Assembly (NCBI GenBank): GCA_034190875.2
Contig: CM067345.1
Location: forward strand, 28,090,312-28,154,311
Length of the DNA: 64,000 bases
Source of the DNA: Urechis unicinctus
Taxonomy: Eukaryota > Annelida > Polychaeta > Xenopneusta > Urechidae
Reading direction: 5' to 3'
Position numbers and translations under genes: made by a program
In this document: one piece after another, positions 21,951-39,049 of the stretch
How the letters are laid out: each line of letters opens with the position of its first letter
Position numbering within the stretch: position 1 is the first letter of the stretch
The notes under the pieces: model-generated
Database searches by the model: none
What the model was told of the DNA's origin: nothing
What the model saw: the letters and a program-made list of their open reading frames with translations, nothing else

Positions 21951-23899
21951 AACACCCCGTGCGTTATGATAGCCACCGGCTGTGGTGTTGACGAGTTTAT
22001 GCCTGGCGATGCCAATGATCTTTGTTGATATTTCACCGGGCTGGATTTGTAAGAGGAGGTTTTTAACATTATGAGTTTCATTTATTCGAGCTAACAGACC
22101 CTACATTGGAACGTTTTGTGATATATCATACGTTTAATAATTAAATCAATTTACAAGACACTTCTTCCGACATTTGCCATGCTGTATAATCTCGTTAAGA
22201 GAATGAACAACTGCATCGACGCTGAATTCCACCTGAGCTTCTTTCTTGAACATTGCGCTGAGGTCAGATAGATAAATGATAGAAGCAAATTAGAGAAAGT
22301 ATGACAAGACATGATTTATCATTTAGTAATTGGAAATAGTTTTACTGTTGGTTTTGGGTTAAAGGCGCATTTCATAAAATATCATGTAAAAATTACGTTA
22401 TAGACCGATTCCACATTTCGAGACGATATTCGCAACATTGAGTAAAATCTATGGCCCCGGCTAACCCCACAATGAACCGTAATAGGCGCTACGAGATATC
22501 CGAAGCTCTTGTCATTCTTTTTACCAATATAAAGTTTGCGCATAATATAATTAATTTTTTCCTTTCCAGAGTGATTCATAAAAGTGGTTTCATGTTGTTT
22601 CATTAATTCTTAACTATTCAAAGACCGCTAGCAATATTAATCCACATAAGATGAAAATATATTGGGGGTTGAAGCGCTTGTCGGTTCAGAATTCCGGAGA
22701 AGTCTTGTGTGTAGTCCCAAAAAAGACTTGTGTTTGTGTGAAGGGCGTTGTTTTTGGGTACAAAGACTTTTTATTAAACACGCCGATTTTTTCACCCCAT
22801 GATCATATCCAGTGTTTCTATAGCCTCGCCATTTGCAGAAACCAGAAATCAAATATTTCAAAGCTATCCAAGCTCCCGACATGTCTAAAACACATTATCA
22901 GTAAATCAGATTAATAGGCTATCACACTGTAATAGTATTTACACCCATCATTTAATTATCAATGATTACCAAAGTGGTTATACAACAACGGTTGTACGAA
23001 ATGGAACTGCCAAGAACAATTTGCCCCAACATTAGAAGAGAAGGAGTATGTGATTTTTAATTTGAATGTCAATAGTAATTGGATTGCTGGGATAAAAGAG
23101 AGGTCGCCCAGTAGCAATTTTAATGCTAGCGAGTATTGTTGAGTGTGTCGGGGTAATGTTATTTATTCCAGGACAACGTTCATCCTGTGTGGATATCAAT
23201 AAGACCGTGTGTGTTATTATCCTCTAGATATAACACCAGCATTATCAATAATCACAAGGCATGAAACATATGTTTGCTACTTTCATTTGAAGAGACATTT
23301 GCTTTACAAATTGAACACAGGAGCCAAAATGTGAACATTTCGGCAAAAGAAAATCTTTTTTCGAATAATTTTCAGGTGCCGCTTCCCTACTCACGTGTTG
23401 TCGCAGTGGATGTATATTTTGGTCATTAAGGGATTCAGCTATTTGTTCAGCTCGGAAAGAGTATATTAGATATGAGACTATGAGCATTATTATTAACAGC
23501 AGGATATAATTAACGGTCTTGGCGCGAAAAGTGTTCTCAATAGCATATTATAGTCAAGCTAGACGAGTATCTTACTTACCCTTCCAAGCAGTGTTATGTT
23601 CCAAAGGTCACCAGCAACCTCGGCAATCGTCTCAGAAAAGCAACAGCTATCATTCCCAAAACTTTTCATTTAAGCATGTGAAACGTCCAAATAAAGAGAT
23701 CCTATTCTTCAAAGTATTAGCCTCCAAACCATACAATGGCGCACAATCAAGGTCAATCGCTACCAGTTCTGCAAACAATGCATAGACATTAGAATCAATG
23801 CTTGGCATGATAAGCATGAAGTGAGAATAACATGGAAGTACTTTAACATGTCGAAGTGATGCAAACAACTGTCCTGTTACACATACATTGACAAATACA
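21951..23899. other. No recognisable feature
   Basis: A/T-rich sequence with short open frames only. No conserved protein, RNA gene or repeat is recognised. Confidence 0.4.
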
Positions 23900-24064
23900 C
23901 CATCACCAAAAGATCAGAGCATTAAACTGACGCCATCACCAAATGATCACAGCATTAAACTGACGCGTTCATCAAATGATCACAGCATTAAACTGACGCC
24001 ATCATCAAATGATCACAGCATTAAACTGACGCCATCATCAAATGATCACAGCATTAAACTGACG
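23900..24064 (+). repeat. 33 bp minisatellite, five units
   Basis: Five direct repeats of exactly 33 bp, keyed by GATCACAGCATTAAACTGAC. Unit length is a multiple of three and the frame stays open, reading an 11-residue repeat close to TPSSNDHSIKL from 23888 to 24163. There is no splice context or homology, so I treat it as a repeat and not a gene. Confidence 0.9.
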
Positions 24065-25869
24065 AAATCACAAAAATATATTTTGCGCAGCGTATTAATC
24101 ATCGCGAAGCATAACCTTTCTGCAGCTATTAAATTTTTATTCCATACACATTCACAATGTTGATTTTAAACATCAAACCTTTCATGCGGCGCTCAGATTG
24201 CAGCAATCGACAGTGACCGTGTTGATATTTATAAGCAGTCTGTCTGTATCCGCGCATAACGCTTTTCATGCGTTTTCTCAATTACATCAGTCGCTGGCAA
24301 ATCAGATATGTAAATGGTATTGATGAATATATCCAGGTAATTTAGGACACGTCTTTCAAACCTTGTTTCTGAGGTTTGCGATAAAACATGAGTATAGCTG
24401 CCACTCAGCCGTTAGAAAATCCATTTTGAGATTTGACCATTTGAAAAACAATTCTTCCAAGGCACATTACTTGGTATGAGTAAGATAATTATCATAATGT
24501 GATATTTCATTATCATCGTCTTATATAACAGCACAGTTGATGCCGACTTTTACCAATGGCGACCATGATTGGGGACAGAGTCTGATCTACTTTTTAGCAC
24601 TTTCACTTTAATGTGAAAAGTCTCATATTCGAGTTAAATGTACTCAATTCACCACCCAGTTACTCTACATCATGTTATTGCCACTCCTGTGCCTCCCAGC
24701 TAACAATGCCATAAACTTCAGTGGAGAAGCCCTGTCATGTCCACCGACATTAATCGTCTCGCGGTAGTTAACATAGAGCTGAGCACTCTCCCATATGATG
24801 GGCTCGGCCATCAAATAACTTTATATCGCTTCAGACCGAGCCATACAATAACAAACGTATAAAGGTCGTCAAGTGTACTTGTCGTATAGAGCCGAATGAT
24901 GTAACCTCATCGACTCATCAAGCACCTGTCAGAAAAAGCCTGCTTCTTAGTCTACGCTTATTGATAGTGGCTTCTTATAATGTTTTTTTCTTGCTGTATA
25001 GAATATTCAGAACGTTATTTTGATGAATAATATATAGAAATTCGAGTATGCAGAATCGTGCCCAAACCAGATCATTAGGAATATGAGGACGTCGATAGGA
25101 ACAATTAATCACCTCCTTTACCTCCCTGAAAGGTTCTCTGTGGTCCCTGAGTGAACAATTACTGTCAGTGCATGTTACTAATTGACACAAACACATCCAT
25201 AAATAGCCGAGCGGCAAATGAGAACAGTATATATGAATATTTCCGGTAATCAATGTTTAGCTTTCTAAATAAAAATGCTTACTTACCGTCTGATGCGAGC
25301 CACAATTAGTTTTAATATATCTGTTTCACTCACTAACTATCACTATTCAGGCAGGAACACTTTGGAGCCTTTAGTTAACCAGGTGAGCCGAGCTACTGAC
25401 AATACATCTACGGGCACCTCGACATTACTGCATATGTAATGCTCTCGAGTGCGACGTGCCTTGATATTTGTTTCAACGAGAAAGGAAGGGCAAGGCTGTT
25501 CAAAGCGGCTCTAATAACAAGCACCAGTATGGGAAATGGAGCCGTGCTATGTGGTGGATGGCGCTCCTCATTCATTATCGTCGAGCTACGACCACGATGT
25601 ACAAAGCAAAAACAAACAAGCAATATCTTATAGCATTAGGCTCATCATATGCCACTCTAAACATTGATAGTTCCCCCTCATTTGGAATCGTCACGTCAAC
25701 GCATTTCACTTCGTGTCCCCATTGTATTTTTTTATGGGAATGATACAGAGAACTATGGGTAGAATAACAGAAACACATAATCCCCTTCCATGTATGACAC
25801 AGATGAACTGTATGGGACGCGCCTGGACTATGTAATACAATACATGACTCTGCACTATGTAATACATTA
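24065..25869. other. No gene; diverged repeat block near 25070-25180
   Basis: Around 25070-25180 CATTAGGAATATG followed by AACAATTAATCACCT resembles 34215-34330. Otherwise nothing is recognised. Confidence 0.4.
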
Positions 25870-26310
25870 CTCTACGCATGCGTTATGCAGTCTGTGCATA
25901 TCTGGCGGTCTGCATTATTTTCCCCCTGCTATAGTCACATTAAACACTTTACTCCTCGTGTTCTATTATTCATCAGGAACAAATAGGGAGCAGGCTGACG
26001 TGGCGTAAGCGGAAATGTCATCCCCGTGACGCAATATATTGCTGATGATATATTAAAAGCGTTATTTAATTTATCTCAGACATAAAGATCAAACAAACCC
26101 TGTTCATTTTACTTCGGCATCAATGATTGCAATGCTATATTTTCCGCAAATATATTAGTGGCCAAATATCCGTATTATTAAGCGCCGGACCCTGTTTACA
26201 TATCTTTGATGTAACAGTGACCACAGAACCATTTGCTATTGCGTGCACGTAGAACGCTGAGCATTGATGCGATGTCATTGCTGAACATGGGTATGATATC
26301 AACGATTACC
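25870..26310 (-). repeat. Long dispersed repeat, D block, minus orientation
   Basis: Read on the minus strand: ATACCCATGTTCAGCAATGA near 26300, then GGGGATGACATTT, ACGCCACG, CTGCTCCC and GATGAATAATAGAACACGAG near 25955. These occur in the same order on the plus strand at 49380-49720 and 53660-53990. Confidence 0.75.
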
Positions 26311-28720
<2,410 letters not shown>

Positions 28721-29372
28721 CGTATGACGCGTTGCCGAAACGAAACAGGAAGGGGGCAAAAAGATGAGGAGGGCATCGTAACCTGGGTATCCTGCTGCAT
28801 CGTGCTTATCATGAAAATAGCCCGGATGAGCCATTTTACAGCCCACGATGGTTGAGTCCATAAACTGCGGGATTATACGCACCCCCAGACAATGCAAACC
28901 GACTACGCGCGAACCCTGTTGTTCTTTGCAAAATGTGTTGCGTCGTTATGGGTACATAGCTTCTAGCGAATTAACAAACGTAGCCACTTGCAATTCGCTT
29001 AGGAGAAGGGGTCATTTGAATAATTGCACAGTGGCGATTGTGTTCATTATCTTTGCATCACCGGGACGCAATATTGCTTACATATTGCAAAACAGAATGA
29101 CCATTTTGGATTGCCAACCAGGTATCTCTGCGATGCTTTATGCAATGGACGTTAAATAATCTATGACTATTGACTATACAACTAACCGCTGTCTTCATAA
29201 ACGATGCATGTAATTGTCTCTGTGGTGCCTTACCAAGTTTGAATGATAACAGCTGAGAAAAGAGCTGACTTAATATTAGCACTTTTGGAGAGGGCCGGTA
29301 GTAGCTTGTCGTGTACAACGCTGTGTCACAAGAATACATCAGATGATATTGTACATAATGTGAACTTTTTTT

Positions 29373-29712
<340 letters not shown>

Positions 29713-29714
<2 letters not shown>

Positions 29715-32039
29715 CGTTAACTGAACCACACTCCATTTGCCACATGATATAAACAATGGAATTATTTGATAATATGATACAATGTTTCACAGCCAGTCAT
29801 TAAACAGTTGAAGCAGTTTATGCATTTGAGACAAGTAATACAATTTTCCGAATCAGGCAGTTGAAACGTGCACTTACTTACTACATTGGTTGCTATGCTG
29901 TGTGGTATACTGACCAATCAAACGATGTGCTATGTAATTAATTTGATCTTTTATTCAATCATGATTGCATTGTCGTTGGAACTAAGAATAGCATAGCGTC
30001 AAAACCGACCGGAAAATGTTAACTTTTTCTAGCTGGCGAAACCTTAAATTCTTTCCCTTTTAAAAAAAATCGCTGATCCATACATAAGGAGAGCTGATAA
30101 AACGATCAAAGGAATGAATCCCCAATGTACAATTCACCACGTAAACAGCGCCTTGAAATATGCAGGCAACATCGTGTCACGGCGAAGCAATGATAATACT
30201 GTGCCAACATCTGCCTTTCAAAATGTTTCTAATAGCAAATGTTGTTGCTTTGCTGGAAGCTATGCACCTCATTCTACACAAAGCATTTTTGCGAGGGACA
30301 TGTATAAAAAATTTTGGCAATCTGGGGCCGTATAATGTCAACGTTAATTGCGACATGAATGATATATGACTTACTCATCCCATCATGTACTATGAGCAGC
30401 TTATTCGGGTCATGTTCATGCCAAATATATCGCTTTCATTATTAAATCCTTTTGTTCTCGTCAGCAAAGCCACAAAGCAAACTATTTATTTTATCGGACA
30501 ACAAACTGGGAAGATATCTGTCTTCATGCAAGAAGAATATCTTGTATCATGACGCAGTCGCACTTTTTAGATGTCATACTTGATTTCAATATTATATTTA
30601 CGACAGTAATTATTTATGATACGTATAATCTCCGTGCTGCGAGAATGACATCATGAAAGTGGTTCCTGACTGACAAATGCGAGGGTCATTTCCTTATAAT
30701 AATACATTTATGATTAACAATGAAGGCCACTCAGGACCTCGTGGGTGGCCCAGACGAAAAAACATTTGACCCAAGATGCCCTGCCAATTGTTAACTACAA
30801 TTGCCTACAATATTTACATTATATTGCTATACAGCCCGGTTGCTATATTGCTTGAACCTTTTGTCATTAGAATAAGCATCGAGTCGGTTTTGAAAAGAGT
30901 TAAATGCACTGACTTGGCTATTCCACAGGATAGCAACTTGATGGGCAATGCTATTTCTCCTTTTTTCCGTCATAGCCATAATTGTTCCCTCGGTGTACGA
31001 ATATCTCGGAGTCCTGAGTTCTCAAGATTGTGAAGTCAATGACCATTTTGCATGCCTGTATGATGTACCCACGGAGACATCGTGTTTCAAGAGATATCAG
31101 CCCTAACAATATCAATCTTTGTCCATGCGCAATAGTCGCTCGTATGTTTCAGAAGTTTACATATTCGTCAAATAATAAAGCACCTCGCATTATAGCTTGT
31201 AAAGAATTATGTGTTGTAAAGAATCTTTTCTGTAGAATAACCACTTAATGCTTTAAGTGTGACATACAAGGCATTTTTATTTCGACGATTTATCAAAAAC
31301 CTTCTCATGATGATCATGATTACATGTCATTTCCACATTTGTTTCTGAGATATTTGTCATTTGCAAAAGTGAATGATGAAAGGGCCAAAAACCAAATTGT
31401 GGTATTCAACTCTCATTTGTTCTCCTTTGGGAAAGCATATAGGTTGCATTGTACGAACATACGCGCTCGGTAAACTCTGAATTACATTGAATGAATGAAG
31501 GCAATAATTTTCTTATTTCCTATTTCTATTTTCCCTTCTTTCTTTGGTACCACGTTATCGGTACATGACAACACAAATAACATTACTCAATGCAAGGTTT
31601 TTCTTGAACGTGCTCGTCTTTGTCCATGAATACGCGTAAGTGTGACACTGAATGAAGTTGACAATTGCTATCGTTACCTGTGTCCTATACGATATTGCAT
31701 CATCAATACGCTCTTACAAAGGCTTGCCAAGACGTGTTCTCCAGGGTTATGTTTTCCTTCATCATTTGAATAGGCTATATAGCAATACAGCATGCATTGT
31801 TATCCAACGCATGTCATGGCTCTATCACACATGGAGATTCGTAAGGCATCTTTTTGTCAGTTGATTCTACTAGAGCAAAACGTATGATGTAACTTGGATT
31901 CTCACAGTTGCTGAATACAGATGAAGTTCATTGAAGTTCGTGTATTCATTAAAATATTATGCGGGAACAATCTGAAGCGTGACAGTCGTACATTAACCCG
32001 CCCCTAAATTAACCAAGCTCTGCTAATTTTAACTCTATA
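29713..32039. other. No recognisable gene
   Basis: Short open frames at 30114-30335, 30776-31033 and 31030-31248 have no recognisable motif, splice context or paralogue in the window. Confidence 0.4.
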
Positions 32040-32230
32040 TGTAGTACATTGCTCCGCGCGTGTCTGTATATGTCTGGCGGTCACCATTATATTTCCCTGC
32101 AATATTCATATAAGACACTTTCCCCAGGACAGAGGTGCGTCCTCGTGTTCAATTATTCATCAGGGACAAAAAAGAGCGCCGCATTTACAGCTTTGTGCGA
32201 TATTTGTGGGAATGTTAATGTCATTCCTAT
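32040..32230 (-). repeat. Long dispersed repeat, D block, minus orientation
   Basis: TCTGGCGGTC near 32073 matches 25901. CCTCGTGTTC followed by AATTATTCATCAGGGAC at 32141-32165 is the minus-strand form of GATGAATAATAGAACACGAG. Confidence 0.7.
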
Positions 32231-34569
32231 GAGACTAGGGATGTATCGAAAGCATAGTATCATTAATGCCAGAAAACAAACCCAGTACTTTGAGCTGATA
32301 CTGTAAGGATATTCGTGGGACACAGCTATCAAAATGTGAATGTTGATGAGCGCGGTCCGTCCTTGGTTAGCTTGTGACAAGATATCTGACATAATTAACG
32401 CTTATATGGTACGTAACGTTATCACGGTGCTACATCAGATCGCATAGGCCTGACAATCTGTCAATTATCCATATCAAATTATAAATGTTCTCGACTACTT
32501 TCAAGTTGTGCACGGAAGGGGTGTTCAGTTTTGCTAAGACATAAGTGACGACAAAGCTAGAATATAGGGAAGATAGGTAAATACATTTAAACTCTAAAAA
32601 ATTGAGTTGTTCAAGGAAAACTTGTGAGCGAGGCTCTTTATCCATAATAGCATGCACAAAATAGTAATTGCTGTGTAACATTGGCGCTTCAGGTGAGATT
32701 CACATTAAAGCTATATGAGCTGCTAAAAGCTGAATAATTAGCTCGGTGGTACATTAAATGACTATCTTTTCATTTGCTAATGTTACCATCGATATATCAT
32801 ATGTAGGAATGTTCTGGGCGTATTGGGCCTTAATCCTTTACCAGTGTTTACAAATACTGGCAATAAGGACGTCGATCATTTTCTAAATTCTTCACTGAAT
32901 ACTGGCAATAAGCACATATGTATATACTTGCAACTCCAACTTTCTATTCGAATTGCCCTATAGACTAGCTAAAAGCTTAGATATTTACTATCATTGCTGC
33001 GCATAGTCTTTTATAGTTACTTTGTATCAATAGCACACTACAATGTGCATATGAAGTAATTGAAGCGGAAAATATTGCTTACCAGTTTTAAACTTTAACC
33101 TGTAAGGCGGACGTTGTACATACTACATCATCATCTATAGATTGGCGATGTCGTACGGCTGAAAGTTGGGGTGTGGTGTGAAAGGGGTTGGACAGAGGAG
33201 TGTTGAAGAGTCTGTCTGCCTGTGGTTGAACATAAATGTCAGGAGGAATGACGAAGTGATATATTAATGCAAGGACTATGACAACAAGTTACAGACCATG
33301 TTACAGTTGCAGAATTGCTAGTCATAGCAACTAAGCCATAAAATTCAAACATGACAATCACAGCGCAGTAATAAGTCTTTTCTACTCAAGCTTTGTTTGT
33401 CATTTAGCTTAATATTTTTTACACGCAGATTACAACAGCTGAAATCAGCAGATGAAAGTGGAAATGGATATGATACCAACTAGCTACATTAGATCACTGG
33501 TCATTATTCCATTTAATTACATTATATCTCCATTTGTAGTCGGCTAAAGCTGTATTATGTCATCCATGTTGTATTTAGCTTCAATAAGACCCCTTACAGG
33601 TTTGTATCTGGGGCAGGTGATAGAGTTTGTCCGTCCAGTTTTATAATCAACTCAGGTTCGAGGGTATGAAGGAATGGCATCCAATGTGAGTATGGCTCCA
33701 TCGAAAAGGTCAGTGGTGCACCAAGGAGACATATGTCGGTTAATAACCAATCCACATACTGCGTTCTTTGCCGGGGTGCGGATAATTTACAACGCCGTAG
33801 TACACATCAAGGAATCAAACATTCACAACATTAATCTTTGAAACAACGATTCTCTTTTACACAAACTCACATTTCGCTATAAGATGGCTTGCCGTCACAA
33901 TATCTATAACAAGTCTGCAGTAGACGTTCTGCACAGACTTTAACATGCCCATTCATCGTAACGTGATATGCCTATATACGTTCATCTTCGATTCAGATAA
34001 CGAAGTTGCTGCCGTGCAGCCGCGCCGTCTTGGTGGGAAAGCCACTTACCTTCATCGCATAAATCATCAATTACGCAGAAGTACTCGCAGTTGTGTGAGC
34101 AGACCTACGAAAGCCTAAATCAACACACATCTTACTGTTGGCATTATTGCACAGAGCCGAACGCCAGCGCTGTATTGTGAATTACCACTATGCAGACTGC
34201 TGCTGAAAACAGAACATTAGGAATATGCGTGCATAGAGCGCAATAATTTAATAACCTGAATAACTGTCAAATCAATCTCCACAGGCCTTGAACAACCAAT
34301 TAATGTCAGTGCGTTACGCTGTGAATAATATGGATGAATGATACCGGTTGTTATCGCATGGCTACATCCGTGTCAATGCAAAACTACGAGAAAGTGATTC
34401 TCGCAAGTGACTATCATGATGTAGACCACTCATCAGAGAAAGTATATATATGTATATATTATACATGATAACTGTCGCAATTGAAATACTGAAATCAGGT
34501 ATGACGTCTCCATTTGGGAGCGCGACAAAATGGAACGTTTGCCCCGAGGCGCGTTACGATCGCTTCCCT
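32231..34569. other. No gene; interval where D-block orientation changes
   Basis: The last minus-oriented D block ends before this stretch and the first plus-oriented one follows it. CATTAGGAATATG at 34215 resembles 25075. No gene is recognised. Confidence 0.4.
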
Positions 34570-35340
34570 CAACGCTAATATCAACCACTGGAGTTCTGGC
34601 ATAAATAGTAATTCAGGAATGGCAATAGCATTTCTACTGACGCCACGCCAAACTGTCAATTCATGGTGGATAATAGAAGGGGAGTACGCATCCCCGTCCC
34701 GAGGAAAGTGTCGACTATGAATATACAGATGAATATAATATAGCGAGCACCAGCCCAGACAGCACTAGGCGTGTGTGGGATAATGCACTACATTGTACAC
34801 ATTTCGTCCCATGCCACCATAATCGAGTTATAGTTCATCCGTGGTTGGCTAATTTAGGGTGTGGGGCGTTGATTGTCAATCAAACGATCGTTTCCAGACA
34901 ATATTGTGACAATGACATATTTGCACGGGAAACACATCGCTAAAATGTCATGGGGTTAGTCTAATACACGAGCATCATTTTGAAGTTTTTGAATATAATG
35001 AAATTAAATGAAACGTTGTTTTATGTCGTTGCTTGGCACATCGAGGTCATAGTTTAACGATGATGGATTAGAATGATTGCCTTGGTGGGAATTCGCTCTA
35101 GTTGTGCTCTAAACAACACGCTACAGTTACGTTTCCCACACATGCTATAAATTTGAGCCACATTCTAAGGCACTTCCCTTCTATTTTTATTGAAGCAAAA
35201 GCCTGAGTATGTCGCACTCGAGAACTAAACATGCAGCTTAATGTCGTGGTTTCCGTCGATAATGAACTTCCAGTATACTTTGTTGTCATTTGATCAGTTC
35301 ACATGGGTTAATGCCGGGCCATGTGTTGTAGGTTGATCAA
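34570..35340 (+). repeat. Long dispersed repeat, D block plus downstream block
   Basis: ACGCCACGCCAA near 34640, GTGGGATAATGCACTACATT near 34776, and a CATGGGTTAATGCCGGGCCA segment near 35303. The same three occur in the same order at 61690, 61865 and 62530. An internal part of the D block is missing here. Confidence 0.65.
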
Positions 35341-35529
35341 CTGCAAGAACATTTTGAACATAAATGCTTGTAAGAAGCACAGCACTTGTATGATTGAACG
35401 TCGTGGCACGGTGAAATCTCATTCACGTTCCATTAACAAAACTCCGTTAAGGAGTGACTTACTGGAATGAATATAACTAAATGGTAGCTCAACTGACCGT
35501 CGTTGGATTCGTCCGGCTTTGTTGAATAA

Positions 35530-36838
35530 TGTTCTGGACGGTATCGGGTCAGTTAGCCCCCGTGACGGTTCTCCCTCGCTGGGACGATACGCCCCCGGCT
35601 CAGTTCGCCCCCGAGACGATACGCACCTGCAATGATACGCCCTCGTTTTACAGAAAGGAATATTGTTATGTACTAAGATTGGGGATAAATAGTACAAGTC
35701 CGTTTTTGAGTAATAAGTCTCTTTATTTTCGTAATCTCTCTCTCTCAAGCCTCGTGCCCCGACTGCCTCGCACCTCAGCCGTACCACGATACTTTTCTCC
35801 TCCTCCAGCCAATCACATATTGATACAAATACATTAAATCACATCCATCCAATCAGAGGATGCGAGGAGTAGGGTCCGTCTCGGCTGATTGTGGCAAACC
35901 CGCATCAGCATTTTTACAATGGCTAATCACATCTGACCGGATGTTATAAACATCAAATGCATACAGGCGACTGCACATGACCGGATAGGACAATTACAAT
36001 TAAGAATACATCAAAGTTACAACGATGGTCAAGAATGACGGGATGTGACATAGAACACAGAAACATGAAGTACAACGATGGCCTATATGCCCGGATACAA
36101 TAGACAATAAAACAGACACCAACAAAGACGCCCAGCCAAGATGAAACACTACATATACAACCCAGGAATATGACAATATACTAAATGCTACATATTTCAG
36201 TATTAATGAATTTATATCTCTTTAATGCATAATGTCTACCGTCCATAGAAACCATACAACCGTACAAAACGCGTACAGATTCTGAAACCGAGCACCAGAA
36301 TGAATGTTGAATACAAAGCCCGTGTTGTATTAAGTTATATATTTTTTTTGTGCGCTTTAAGTTCGTATTCTTGTTTTATTTTACAGATTTTCACAAATGA
36401 TCAATTATAACATCATATGCTACTGCCATAACTAAAAAATACCACACATTCTTCTGGGGCTCGGTTTCTGCATCTGTACGCGTTTTGTTCAAAGGGCATA
36501 TCGTCCCGAGACGACGGCCCGGCCAAATGCCCTGGCCGCCGAGTCCAAACGCCCTTACAGCACTCTATACGGGGACGATGGTGCAATGTATTGTTTCTCT
36601 GGACGGTGGACATTTAAATTAATTACATGTCAAGAAAATAAATTAATTAATACTATTCCTTTATTAAATAAAATATGTACAATTCAGTATATTCCTTTCT
36701 GTAAAGCAAGGACGTATCAGGTGTCATGGCTTTATACTCCAAAACGTGACAGACTAGTCAAGAATATCGTTTTTATTACGCTTGAACATGCGCCGCCGGT
36801 CGAACGGTAATATAAATATATAGGACGTCTTGTAGGGA
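35530..36838. mobile_element. Inverted-repeat element of about 1.1 kb, followed by dispersed repeat copy 4
   Basis: TTTACAGAAAGGAATAT at 35647-35663 is matched exactly in inverted orientation at 36689-36705. Flanking GATACGCCCTCG and GATACGTCCTTG extend the arms to 35634 and 36719. Just outside on the left, several GACGATACGC-type repeats lie at 35540-35640. Copy 4 of the dispersed family (CCGGTCGAACGGTAATATAA to GACGTCTTGTAGGG) is at 36791-36838. A 122-codon minus frame at 35419-35787 runs through these repeats and resembles no known protein. Confidence 0.55.
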
Positions 36839-39049
36839 TACCTCAGGGTTTGTTCGCAGGTGTAACGCTATTTATTGTTAAATTTACGGTAATCTCTTGT
36901 ACCGATAGTGTTCACTATATTGGGACGGGTTCTTTTTTATATAGCATTCTAAAACTCCAATCAAAATAGAGTCATAGAAGAAATGTACGAATCGAAAGAC
37001 TCACCATTTCGTCTGCTCGCGTTCCCGCCTTCTGTCGAATCCGCGCTGCGCGTGACGTCACGACTATGCGTTATAAACAAATGACCCTTTAATACGCATA
37101 CGTCATTTTTCCATCGACATGTGCTCATGTTTGTAAACACGGGTGCGACCGACAGATTTCGAAACGGTGTAATCGACGATATAGAGTTGAACCAATTCGC
37201 AAAATGGTTTTTATGGGTTCCAAACGAGTTGTTCTATTAAATGGAGACAAAAAAACGCATACCATTTTTTTCGAAAAAATGCACCTTTAATAAGTGGCCA
37301 AGACGTTTACCAATTCACAAGCATGCCATTACCAGCAACTCGTATGTTGAAAGACTACCTGAAACACCTTAGCTGCAATAACCAACCACGTGTAAAGGTT
37401 ATAACAATAATGTAAGATATCTGCTATTGTCTTTGTGTAATTTTCCATTTGCAGGTTATTCCATTCCCACATCAAAATATTTCGGCTTGAATTTACAATC
37501 TACATATGTTACATTTATTAGGGTAAACATGTGTACTTTCTTTAATCTCTTAGAAGTCACACAATAATTACCAAACTGAAGCAGCGTCGTTGGATTTAAC
37601 CTGATTTATTCCTCGTCACTCAGATGATTACATTAGATGGTGGTCGCACCTCTGAAAGGGGATGTACCTAAGGCTCAACGGTATCGTTCTGGACTTTTGT
37701 TTCATCGTCTTGGTTTTCCCCGCTTTGTCTAGGCAACGGGCATGTGCTAAGTGGTCGCTGACACTTAATTGCTTAAGTGGGAGATGTCCAAGTATCACAA
37801 TCATGTTAATCTATCACCGTCTCGATATCACTTCGTTGTTGAAAGCCACGTTATAACCCAATATTAACGTTTTTCTCACCACCTTGAACAATTATATACA
37901 CGGAAGATATCATACAAAGTATGGTAGGGTCGTGCTAAAATTGGTTCATTTGGAATGTGCGTTCGGTGAGATGACCTACATAAGAAATCAACTCCTGGCA
38001 TTGCAGATTAATATTCTTCAGGCACTAAAGAGACCAATTATCGCTTGTGCATATAAGTATTTGACATCAACATAGCCATTAACTGCGGGACAGTAAAGAA
38101 CTTAGCTATGGCTGATTAAATCAATAAGAATACTATGGATGGATACTGCTGCAAAGGTTATCATCATTATATTGTGTAATCAAATGTATGTAGAGTGGTG
38201 CTGTGGTAAGCAGCAAGAAATCTATTCTATCATGCGAATGATGTACATCAAATAGTCATTATATCATGCGACTATATAATATTTGAAACTCTCAATATAG
38301 GACATGTCAAGCGATTATGAAGTCTTTCATCGGCAAGTCCGCAAAAATGTTTTCTGGTAGCCATATTGACACGAGAATTTGCCAATGATTTACATCATGA
38401 TCCTAGTATACATGTACCACTCATGTTCAATAGCCTCATCAGTTTGTTTGACTTTTTCTATGGAGGGCTGAAAAACATACTGCACACTTCAGTAATTAGT
38501 TAACCTCTTTAGAAAGTATCTAGGTCAAGGTCGATACACTGCCTCAATGTCATATTTATGGTGGCTTTAAGATACAGTCAAGTGTTTGATTCATTTGAAT
38601 CATGTCACACGATATGTAATAGACAGTATTGCTGAATATTCGATTGGTGCATGACGAAAACTATCACAAAATCCAAAGTTTGCTGCAACTGTGTTCATTT
38701 TTGTTATGAAGATACACAGTCCCAGAATGAGAAGGAGAATAGCCTCGATCACAAGGGTCTTACCTAATTAAGTATTAATCCCATGATCCTATTAAGACCA
38801 ATTCCTTTCGTTGTTTTTTTGATAGTTGCCGAGGACGATAGAGATTGAAGAATAAATAAAAAGACCGGCAGCTGCCAGTTTCTTAATTAATATGTCATCG
38901 TCAACCCTCTTGAGGCGCTCTGTGTTCACGCCTCTCTATAAATTCTGCTTTAGTACCATTATCTGAAGTGATGCCGTTCTTATTCTATTTTACTATGTAG
39001 TTCTGCGTATGTACAGATGACTTTAAGCATCATTTTTATACATTGAGTT
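36839..39049. other. No recognisable gene
   Basis: 36950-37300 is locally richer in CpG (GCGCTGCGCGTGACGTCACG near 37043) and ends in a T/A-rich stretch. It could be an old promoter or transposon end, but no gene follows. The rest is A/T-rich without recognisable content. Confidence 0.35.

Noticed and set aside
23900-24064. CRISPR-like array
   Set aside because: Repeats are contiguous with no spacers, in animal DNA.
35419-35787. 122-codon minus-strand open frame as a gene
   Set aside because: It crosses short tandem repeats and an inverted-repeat end, and has no recognisable motif.
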